NCBI GenBank assembly: GCA_013368315.1
Contig: JAACJM010000007.1
Location: 620,001-684,000 of the forward strand
Length of the DNA: 64,000 bases
Reading direction: 5' to 3'
Source of the DNA: Tetrapyrgos nigripes
Lineage: Eukaryota > Basidiomycota > Agaricomycetes > Agaricales > Campanellaceae
Shown here in pieces: positions 56,690-64,000 of this stretch. Position 1 is the stretch's first letter, and every line of letters starts with the position of its first letter. Position numbers and translations under genes: made by a program. Below the pieces are notes generated by a model. It worked only from the letters and a program-made list of their open reading frames with translations, had not been told where the DNA came from and did no database searches.

Positions 56690-58348
56690 CTATACATGTA
56701 TGTCTAGTGGTGTAAGAGGATTAACAGTGGCACGAAAGGCCTTTTCCAACCATTTTGACGAGCACGAAAACCGAAGCCCTAGCCTTTTATAAACCTCCAA
56801 CGACTCAGACAACTCCTGCACATCCAGCACCACTGCATCCTCGCTCCTAAGAACCACAACCCTAACCTCCTCCAGACTATCAACACCCACCACCGGATCA
56901 TACCGCAATTTCTTCCCATTCCATCTCGAGAAAACAACATCAACGATGACTTTAGCCGGAAAAGTAGCGTGGACGCGGAGGTCTAGAGAACGTAGATGTC
57001 GGAGTTGCATAGAGGGAGAATGTCGGTCTGAGAGCGCGTTGTGGTGTTCGATAGTGAGCGAGTTGAAGAAGGCGTTGGTGAGGATGGTGTTTTGGAAAGG
57101 AAGGGCCCCGACACTTTGCTCGTGGATTGTTAGGGAAGTGAGAGATGGTAATGCGGAAAGCAGTACTATCGCAGCAGAGTCTGTGAGGGGAAGGTCGATT
57201 AATGAGAGAGAGGTAATGGTACAAGAGGACCGAGCAATGAATGAGGGAAAAGTGTCGTCGTAGATATCGGTGAAAGCGCGGGGAGGGGATTCTTCAGCGC
57301 CTGTGATGCTGAGAGATGTCAAATTGGGGAGAGTGAGCCAATCAAAGAATTGCTGGAAATCCGAGTCCCAACGGTCTACGATGATGGAAAGAGAGTTGAG
57401 ATTATGAACTATTGGGAATTCATCGGGCAGGTAGTCCAGATTAGTTCGGTGAAGTGTGACTTCACGGGCTTCGGTAACCATAGACAATCCCTCGAGAGCT
57501 TCGCTAGCAGATGCAGAGCCAATAGAGAACTCTGTGATCTGTGACCACGGGAGTCCCAGGTCTGCCGCAGCATAAGACAAATAAACCCCTCGGAGATTCT
57601 CTGCAATCTCAAAGGCATGCAGGTCCGGCACGTTATCCCAATCATTAATGTATAGGACCTGAAGTAAAGGTAGATTTCCTCTGAGATCATCGAGGTCGTC
57701 GTAAAAGAATTCATGCAGGTCCAAATGGACCTCCCTCCAACGACGCGACTCGCCAAAGAGCATCTGCAGTATGAGTCGCGCAGTGTCCTCATGGTCTACC
57801 GCCCCAGGACCCGACATTGAGATTGAGAGATTGAGAGGCGTTTGCCGTGACAAGTGTATATGGGCTGTGAGCATGGAGATGATCTTCTCGGAAGGGTGGT
57901 AGAGAACAGCATCCTCGATGTGTATCGACGACCAAAGAATTGGAGTCCTGCGCACAAGCTCCCTCCATCCCGAACATACACGCGAAAGCTGCGCCGGCGG
58001 AGACCAGAGCGTCTCTGTAAAGGTAGCAGCTTCACTGCAGAACGACTCGAAAATGGGAGCGATGATCTCTGGGGGAAGTGACCTGATTGGAGCTAGCAAA
58101 GAACGATATCGAGCAGCTCTCCATTCCAACCCTCTCTTTTCCACTTTTAAAGAAGCTAGCTGCGCCTCTAGCTTGTGTATTTCATCCGAGGTCCTTTGTA
58201 TTTGGCGTTCCGTTAGGTGGAGAGACTGTGAGATGAGTTCGGGGTCAGGAGTGTAGGAGCCGTAGTTGGAGCGAAGTAAGTTGTTGATGCGTTTTATTTC
58301 ATGTTCTGGCGGCTCAAAGAACTGGAACTGGCCATCGTCAACATCCAT
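56690..58348 (-). CDS. F-box protein, array member 2
   Basis: Single exon, 552 aa, same layout as member 1. Shared head INNLLRSNYGSYTPDPELIS; a coiled-coil-like stretch TDEIHKLEAQLASLKVEKRG; F-box LLAPIRSLPPEIIAPIFESF and QLSRVCSGWRELVRRTPILW; then leucine-rich segments with SCTITSLSLIDLPLTDSAAI. The tail FRATVNPLTPLDIHV is longer than in the others. Predicted SCF substrate receptor. The ATG at 58348 opens MDVDDGQ. Confidence 0.87.
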   Translation of the reverse strand: MDVDDGQFQFFEPPEHEIKRINNLLRSNYGSYTPDPELISQSLHLTERQIQRTSDEIHKLEAQLASLKVEKRGLEWRAARYRSLLAPIRSLPPEIIAPIFESFCSEAATFTETLWSPPAQLSRVCSGWRELVRRTPILWSSIHIEDAVLYHPSEKIISMLTAHIHLSRQTPLNLSISMSGPGAVDHEDTARLILQMLFGESRRWREVHLDLHEFFYDDLDDLRGNLPLLQVLYINDWDNVPDLHAFEIAENLRGVYLSYAAADLGLPWSQITEFSIGSASASEALEGLSMVTEAREVTLHRTNLDYLPDEFPIVHNLNSLSIIVDRWDSDFQQFFDWLTLPNLTSLSITGAEESPPRAFTDIYDDTFPSFIARSSCTITSLSLIDLPLTDSAAIVLLSALPSLTSLTIHEQSVGALPFQNTILTNAFFNSLTIEHHNALSDRHSPSMQLRHLRSLDLRVHATFPAKVIVDVVFSRWNGKKLRYDPVVGVDSLEEVRVVVLRSEDAVVLDVQELSESLEVYKRLGLRFSCSSKWLEKAFRATVNPLTPLDIHV

Positions 58349-58525
58349 GGACTCGAGGTAGAAAGAGGAGTCTATTACCCGGGCTAGACGTAAAGCTGAG
58401 TTATCTTTATCCCACTCTTGGCAGAAAACTCTGCTTCTTTGTCTCCTTCATTTCCTCTGTCATGAATAAACGACGACGTCTTCATTGATTTTGTTGGTGA
58501 GTATTCAGACTTCCAGACAAGTAAA

Positions 58526-59170
58526 ATGGCCACATTGACAATTTCAAAGGGAACCGTGCTCCTGAACGCCAATGTCGCTTTCCTTTCCATCAACTCCCTC
58601 GACAAGTCTACATCCGTGCCTCAAAGGTCACCAGCGCAGATTGCAAGTTATATCTCCGTAGTGGCAACTCTAGGGACCATCATCCCCGGTCTCTTCCTCG
58701 CCCGCAAGCATCGCGTCAACTCAAAAGAATCCGCAGTAGACGCAGCCAAGTTTTTGGCTAATTGGGCTATGGATGAGAATGGTGATACCGATAGTACGAT
58801 AGGGTTGGAGACGTTGGCGATATTGTAAAGTGTGCCTTACGCGTTGTTTATGTGGGGGTCAGTCTTTATTCTCATTTTCATAGCAATTCTGGGCTGATCC
58901 AATGGATGCCATAGTGTCATCTTTTTCCTACTAGGATTTTCCTTTATGTGTTTCGATTCTGCAAACGCCGTCGTCACCTCTCTCTTAGGTTGTGCATGGT
59001 TCGTCGTCACCCTGTTCGTCACCTGGTGCATCTTTTCGTTTGCTTCATGGAACCAAGAGGGCAGGAAAACTTTCTGGGAGCGGGTGTTTGGTCCTGTTCG
59101 CCAGGCACCAACTGTAATGAGAAATGGGATGAGGACGGTAATTCGAATTTTGAGGAATGCATGTAAGTAG
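58526..59170 (+). CDS. Small membrane protein of unknown function
   Basis: Encodes about 184 aa with three hydrophobic segments: ASYISVVATLGTIIPGLFLA, VIFFLLGFSFMCF and TSLLGCAWFVVTLFVTWCIF. The first frame ends in TAA at 58826 right after LETLAIL. Two readings are possible. A GTAAAG donor at 58825 and ATAG acceptor before 58915 give exons 58526-58824 and 58915-59170 and an open frame. Alternatively the TAA is a nonsense mutation in a longer exon that continues SVPYALFMWG before a GTCAGT donor. The family is Agaricomycete-specific as far as I can tell, and its function is unknown. The 3' end may extend beyond a GTAAGT at 59162. Confidence 0.5.
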
Positions 59171-59564
59171 TTCTTAGCAAGAGGAGGACGGTACAAAAAC
59201 TCAGTTTAAGTTTCATTCACCTCTTGTACGTAGGTGTGCTTTGTATTGTGATTTGTCACAACCCTCCTACGACCTGTAAACAGCGGTCAAGTAGCACCTG
59301 CTCCTGCCAAAGTGTCCCCCTGAAGTTTGAGTCGACTTTATGTCTCCGTATAGCATCGGTAATGACCTGCGCACTCTTGGAATTAGTGATCCAGCACCAA
59401 TCCTGACTGAGCCGCCAGACCCAATCACGGAAAATCTGCGACGCTGCGTAATCGGGAGGTTGGTTCCAGGGAGATACCGACACCAGTTTGGAAAAGACTC
59501 CATGTCACTTTTCCAGCTCTCAATCAATCCTTTATCGTACTCTTGTGCTCGGTTTATGTAGCAA
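59171..59564. other. Spacer with no secure gene
   Basis: On - this is the region downstream of the DUF6535-like fragment; a frame at 59256-59483 contains DWVWRLSQDWCWIT but has no recognised family. It may be the decayed remainder of that gene. Confidence 0.35.
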
Positions 59565-59745
59565 TTCCACAGCTTGAAACAAGCATCGTCGTCAGAAGTG
59601 GGCTTGGAGCGTTCTGAAGATCGAGCTTGATTGCTCCTAGTAAGCAGATTAATTTGCTACATAGACCGAGAACCGTGACTCACCATTACTGAAGTAAACC
59701 TCATCCTTTTCCAAGTCTCTGTCTTCAAGGGCTGCTTGTGCCATC
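59565..59745 (-). pseudogene. DUF6535-like N-terminal fragment
   Basis: Reads on - MAQAALEDRDLEKDEVYFSN, then a 45 bp intron (GTGAGT to TACTAG), then DDDACFKLWNCYINRAQEYD and KGLIESWKSDME. This matches my memory of the start of DUF6535 proteins of Agaricomycetes. The second exon joins in a shifted frame, and the expected membrane part after WKSDME is missing, so it is a fragment. Confidence 0.5.
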
Positions 59746-60246
59746 TACAGAGGATCATTGACGGCTTGAGAAGAGTATCGTTAAATTTACTCACTATGTT
59801 CGATCCTAATTCGCTGCGAAAGAGCCTTAGATGAGCGATAGCAGTGCGGACAGGATGTTATCAGAGTCAAATGACTCGTATATCCCAACGATCACGTTCA
59901 GGGCTTCTGTAGGGACTCCCCGAGACTCCCAGCCACGCATATGACCTCAATCCGTCGTATCTGCCGTTCCATTACGGAGACAAATACGTCTTGGGAGCGT
60001 CAAGTTCCATTGGAAAAAGTTAGGTTTGATGATAACACTCTGAAAATTATCTAATCCTTGTCATTACTACTTGGTACTGTCATATGCTACATGTCTGCAC
60101 GGAAAACATATATGCATTATTGAAAGATCAGGCAAAAACACGAACGATAAGCAAGCATGTACAGGGTATTCATCAAATTTGAGAGTCCTCGACATACCAC
60201 GCATGACGATAGATCCAAACGCCAGCGTCATGACCTCCGCCACTTT
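59746..60246. other. Intergenic, nothing secure
   Basis: No gene supported between the DUF6535-like fragment and array member 3. Confidence 0.4.
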
Positions 60247-61812
60247 TTACTCCTTCTCCAAGAATTTCGACTCACAACAAAACCACAAGCCCAATCTTTG
60301 ATAAGCCTCCAACGAATCATGCAACTCCTGTACATCCAACACCATAGCACCTTTACTTCTAAGAACCAAAATCTTGACCGTCGTCAAGCTATCCACATCA
60401 CTGACTGCAGCTGAATACTCCAAGTCATTCCCTGTCCATCGAGATACTATAACGTCTGATATTACTTTCGCAGGGAAAGCAGCATGGACGCGTAGGTCCA
60501 ATGAACGAAGGCGTTTGAGTTGTAGAGACGGCGAATGACGGTTTGAGAATGCGGTGTTGTATTCGATGGTGAGCGACTTGAAGAAAGTCTTGGTGAGGGT
60601 AGTGTTTGGGGAAGCGGAAGATTGAGGTTTATCCCTCTCGTGGATTGTTAAGGAAGAGAGGGACTGTAGGGCTATGAGAAGGGTGATCGCATCGGAGTCG
60701 GAGAGGGGAAGGTTGATTAAAGAGAGAGAGGTGATGGTGCAGGATGAGCGTGAAAGGAGAGAAGGGAAAAAGTTGTCTTCAAAGACACTGGTGCAAGCGG
60801 CGGGGAACGCGGATTCGTAGCCGGCGATTTTCAGGGATGTTAGATTAGGGAGAGTGAGCCATTTGAACCAATGATGAAAATCTGGGTCCCATTGGTCCAC
60901 AATGATTGAAAGTGAAGTGAGAGAATGAATCACCGGTACATTCTGTGGATCACTGCTACCAGACGGGATGCATCGAATAAGCTGAACTTCACGGGCTTCA
61001 CTAGCGGTAGACAAGACGTTGCGGATCTGCGAAGCCCGACCAAAGCCAATGGAAAAATATGCAATCTGTTTCCATGGTAGTGCTAGGTTTTCCACCGACT
61101 CAGACACGGCAAGTGCTTTTAAGCTTGGTGCGATTTCAAAGGCACGCATGTCATCCGGTTGCTGCTCGATATCCCAACCACTGATGTCCAGTAGCCGAAT
61201 CAGAGGTATATTTCCTCTGAGAGGTTCCAAGTCAGCCGAGGTGGGTAGGTCCAGGTTGACGTCCCTCCAACGAGTTGACTGCGAAAACAGCATCTCTAGG
61301 ATGAGTCGAGCTGGTTCCAACGCCTTTATCGAAACGAACAGGTCTAGGGGAGCTTTCTGCGATAGCTCGAGATGCATTGTAAGCAAGGAAACAATTTTCT
61401 CAACGGAAAAGGTCTCCAATGCAGATTGCTCGATACGAAGCGACGACCAAAGAGTAGGTGTCCTACGAGCAAGATCCCGCCAGCCTACACAGACACGCGA
61501 AAGCTGTGCTGGGGGAGACCAGATCTTCTCGCCGAATGTAGCGCCTTCGTTACAAAACGATTCAAAAACCAATTTGAGGACCTCCGGTGGAAGTCGTCTG
61601 ATTGGCGCCAACAGCGACCGATATCGAAAAACTCGCCGTTCCAACCCTCTCTGCTCAACTCTTATAGAAGCTATCTGCGCTTCCAACCTCCGTATCTCGT
61701 CTGCGTTTCGTCGTATTTCGCGTTCGGTGTTGGACAGACATTGAGAGATGCATTCGGGGTCGGGGGTGTAAGAGCCGTAATTGGAACGAAGGAGAGTATT
61801 GATGCGGTTCAT
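60247..61812 (-). CDS. F-box protein, array member 3
   Basis: Single exon, 521 aa from the ATG at 61812 (MNRINTLLRSNYGSYTPDPE). The open frame extends upstream to 61893 but without another ATG. It has a coiled-coil-like stretch EIRRLEAQIASIRVEQRGLE, the F-box LLAPIRRLPPEVLKLVFESF with QLSRVCVGWRDLARRTPTLW, and leucine-rich segments ending LGLWFCCESKFLEKE. It is nearly identical to member 4 over most of its length, including the 3' flank, so the pair is the youngest duplication of the array. Predicted SCF substrate receptor. Confidence 0.88.
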   Translation of the reverse strand: MNRINTLLRSNYGSYTPDPECISQCLSNTEREIRRNADEIRRLEAQIASIRVEQRGLERRVFRYRSLLAPIRRLPPEVLKLVFESFCNEGATFGEKIWSPPAQLSRVCVGWRDLARRTPTLWSSLRIEQSALETFSVEKIVSLLTMHLELSQKAPLDLFVSIKALEPARLILEMLFSQSTRWRDVNLDLPTSADLEPLRGNIPLIRLLDISGWDIEQQPDDMRAFEIAPSLKALAVSESVENLALPWKQIAYFSIGFGRASQIRNVLSTASEAREVQLIRCIPSGSSDPQNVPVIHSLTSLSIIVDQWDPDFHHWFKWLTLPNLTSLKIAGYESAFPAACTSVFEDNFFPSLLSRSSCTITSLSLINLPLSDSDAITLLIALQSLSSLTIHERDKPQSSASPNTTLTKTFFKSLTIEYNTAFSNRHSPSLQLKRLRSLDLRVHAAFPAKVISDVIVSRWTGNDLEYSAAVSDVDSLTTVKILVLRSKGAMVLDVQELHDSLEAYQRLGLWFCCESKFLEKE

Positions 61813-62481
61813 TGCAGGAATGGTACTAGTGTGAGATTGAGCGTCCACGGAAATGTGGAAATGGATGGAGATGAGACTGGGTGATGATTGCAATTGCCGA
61901 ACCTTTAGTGGCTCCAGTTGGGCTCCGGAGAGTTGTTAGTCGTCCTATTCCCACGGTACCATTGTACTGTACAATGTACATATCCCAATATCCAATCCTG
62001 CAGCCCGAACCTTGGTCTGAGCAAATGCCGGGTGTTGATTGTGTAAACCTGCTGTGTGCATGAAATCTAAGAAATTTTTTTCTTGAAATCGAAGCTTCTT
62101 TATGGACTTACATGGCATTCCCGAATGAACGAACATCTGAACGCCGCCAACCTCCGGACCCCCGAGCCTACAGAGAATAATGTGCTATTGTATCCCAAAT
62201 CTAACAAAACATTTCAGTCCGCCTTCAAGTCTACACTTCACAACGCCTGTTGTATACGTATCTGCATAGATCTCTTGACTAAGAAGTCGACTTGACCAAC
62301 AAATAGACTCGGAGCACAAAGGACGCTGGTACAGAAAAATCAAGAAAGGACGGAATGATTCACAAACGGCAAGCAAGCATGTACACCGTATTTCGAGTCC
62401 TCTACCACAACACTTTCGGGCAAAGACATCTTCCACCAGCAGTTCAAACCCCAACACCAACGTTATGACCTCCGTCATTTT
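61813..62481. other. Spacer between F-box members 3 and 4
   Basis: No gene is seen. The right end (62480-62500) is the 3' flank of member 4 and resembles that of member 3 near 60240. Confidence 0.45.
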
Positions 62482-64000
62482 TTACCATAAGTGCATTCCC
62501 AGCGATTTCGACTCGCAACAAAACCACAAGCCCAATCTTTGATAAGCCTCCAACGAATCATGCAACTCCTGTACATCCAACACCATAGCACCTTTACTTC
62601 TAAGAACCAAAATCTTGACCTTCGTCAAGCTATCCACACCAACTGCAGCCGAATACTCCAAGTCATTCCCTGTCCATCGAGATACTATAACGTCTGATAT
62701 TACTTTCGCAGGGAAAGCATCATGGAGGCGGAGGTCCAATGAACGAAGGCGTTTGAGTTGTAGATACGGCGAATGGCGGTTTGAGAATGCGGTGTTGTAT
62801 TCGATGGTGAGCGACTTGAAGAAAGTATTGGTGAGGGTAGTGTTTGGGGAAGTGGAAGATTTAGGTTTATCCCTCTCGTGGATTGTCAAGGAAGAGAGGG
62901 ACTGTAGGGCTATGAGAAGGGTGATCGCATCGGAGTCGGAGAGGGGGAGGTTGATTAAAGAGAGAGAGGTGATGGTGCAGGATGAGCGTGATAGGAAAGA
63001 AGGGAAACAGTTGTCTTCAAAGACACTGGTGCAAGCGGCGGGGAACGAGGGATCGTAGGCCGCGATTTTCAGGGATGTTAGATTAGGGAGAGTGAGCCAT
63101 TTGAACCAATGATGAAAATCTGGGTCGACTCTGTCCACAATGATTGAAAGTGAGGTGAGAGAATGAACCACCGGTACATCCTGTGGATCACTGCTACCAG
63201 ACAGGTTGCATCGAACAAGCTGGACTTCACGGGCTTCACTAGCGGTAGACAAGGCATTGAGGATCCGCCAAGCAGAACCAAGGCCAATGGAAAAATCTGT
63301 GATCTGTTCCCATGGAAGTGCCAGCTTGTTTATCGTATAAGACAGGGCCAGTGCTTTTAAACTTGGTGCAATTTCAAAGGCACACATGCTAGCCGGTTGC
63401 TGGTCGAGTGCCTCCCAATCACTGATGTCCAGGAACTGAATCAGAGGTATCTTTCCTCTGAGAGAGTCCAGGTCAGCGGTGATGAATTTGGGTAGGTCCA
63501 GGTTGACGTCCCTCCAACGAGTTGACTGTGAAAACAGCATCTCTAAGATGAGTCGAGCTGGGTCCTCATTATACGGGTCCTCATTGTCTAACGCCTTTAT
63601 CGAAACGAAGAGGTCTAAGGGAGCTTTCTGCGACAGCTCGAGATGCATTGTAAGCAAGGAAACAATTTTCTCAACGGAAAAGGTCTCCAGTGCAGATTGC
63701 TCGATACGAAGCGACGACCAAAGAGTAGGTGTCCTACGAGCAAGATCCCGCCAGCCTACACAGACACGCGAAAGTTGTGCTGGGGGAGACCAGATCTCCT
63801 CGCAGAATGTAGCGCCTTCGTTACAAAACGATTCAAAAACCAATTTGAGGACCTCCGGTGGGAGTCGTCTGATTGGCGCCAACAGCGACCGATATCGAAA
63901 AACTCGCCATTGCAGCCCTCTCTGTTCAACTTTTATGGAAGCTATCTGCGCTTCCAACCTGCGTATTTCGTCTGCGTTTCGGCGCATTTGGCGTTCGGTG
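62482..64000 (-). CDS. F-box protein, array member 4 (5' end outside window)
   Basis: The open frame runs from the window edge to a stop at 62482. About 505 residues are visible, starting within the TERQMRRNADEIRRLEAQ helix, so some 30-40 N-terminal residues lie beyond 64000. F-box LLAPIRRLPPEVLKLVFESF; the leucine-rich part matches member 3 almost residue for residue, with a short acidic insert (NEDPYNEDPARLI) and a changed C-terminus (ESKSLGMHLW). Partial only because of the window limit. Confidence 0.87.
   Translation of the reverse strand, partial: TERQMRRNADEIRRLEAQIASIKVEQRGLQWRVFRYRSLLAPIRRLPPEVLKLVFESFCNEGATFCEEIWSPPAQLSRVCVGWRDLARRTPTLWSSLRIEQSALETFSVEKIVSLLTMHLELSQKAPLDLFVSIKALDNEDPYNEDPARLILEMLFSQSTRWRDVNLDLPKFITADLDSLRGKIPLIQFLDISDWEALDQQPASMCAFEIAPSLKALALSYTINKLALPWEQITDFSIGLGSAWRILNALSTASEAREVQLVRCNLSGSSDPQDVPVVHSLTSLSIIVDRVDPDFHHWFKWLTLPNLTSLKIAAYDPSFPAACTSVFEDNCFPSFLSRSSCTITSLSLINLPLSDSDAITLLIALQSLSSLTIHERDKPKSSTSPNTTLTNTFFKSLTIEYNTAFSNRHSPYLQLKRLRSLDLRLHDAFPAKVISDVIVSRWTGNDLEYSAAVGVDSLTKVKILVLRSKGAMVLDVQELHDSLEAYQRLGLWFCCESKSLGMHLW

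Noticed and set aside
1..64000. CRISPR arrays, prophage, operons, riboswitches, tRNA or rRNA genes
   Set aside because: The sequence is eukaryotic with spliceosomal introns; I saw no spaced repeats and no tRNA T-loop/acceptor pairing I could support by eye.

Overview
The window looks like nuclear DNA of a mushroom-forming basidiomycete (Agaricomycetes). Genes are broken by many 50-80 bp GT-AG introns and very short exons. The gene families (F-box proteins with an LPPE-type core, a DUF6535-like fragment, expanded P450s, an aryl-alcohol-oxidase-like GMC enzyme) are typical of that group. All multi-exon models below were assembled by eye from splice signals, reading frame and protein-family conservation. 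In every model called intact, the exon lengths sum to a multiple of three.

Layout. (1) 1-1330: no secure gene. (2) 1330-17300: three tandem copies of a 5-6 kb unit, each with one intact cytochrome P450 gene on +. Spacers hold decayed gene relics, and units 1 and 2 end in a relic of asparaginyl-tRNA synthetase (AsnRS). Unit 3 ends at the intact AsnRS gene (17335-19262, -). A 172 bp MITE-like element and a frameshifted small gene mark unit 3. (3) 19.3-30.2 kb: GH47 relic, HXXXD acyltransferase, RING protein with a protease-like tail, GH47 alpha-mannosidase, and SmD1. (4) 30.4-39.4 kb: an F-box/LRR-like fragment and pseudogene, the oligosaccharyltransferase subunit SWP1, a complex I assembly factor (NDUFAF2-like), a broken kinase, and the E2 enzyme UBC1. 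(5) 39.4-52.4 kb: a mosaic segmental duplication. It contains a GMC oxidoreductase, a copy of the Argonaute 3' end, an intact F-box gene on -, a dead UBC1 copy, and the Argonaute gene on -. (6) 53-54.2 kb: methylthioadenosine phosphorylase. (7) 54.7-64 kb: four paralogous single-exon F-box genes on - (the last runs off the window), with a small membrane protein and a DUF6535-like fragment between them.

How the genes relate. Housekeeping genes (AsnRS, SmD1, SWP1, NDUFAF2, UBC1, MTAP) form a stable backbone into which fast-evolving families (P450, F-box, GMC, GH47) have duplicated. Duplications repeatedly cut neighbours and left relics: AsnRS beside the P450s, the SWP1 promoter beside F-box copies, and the UBC1 3' half and Argonaute C-terminus as reciprocal fragments. 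No secondary-metabolite core enzyme is present. I did not find a convincing wholly new system. The most unusual items are the chain of 11, 25 and 12 nt exons through the P450 heme loop, the RING protein with a C48-like tail lacking its catalytic Cys, the GMC enzyme lacking its second catalytic His, and an otherwise intact Argonaute whose reading frame is broken by a single homopolymer base.
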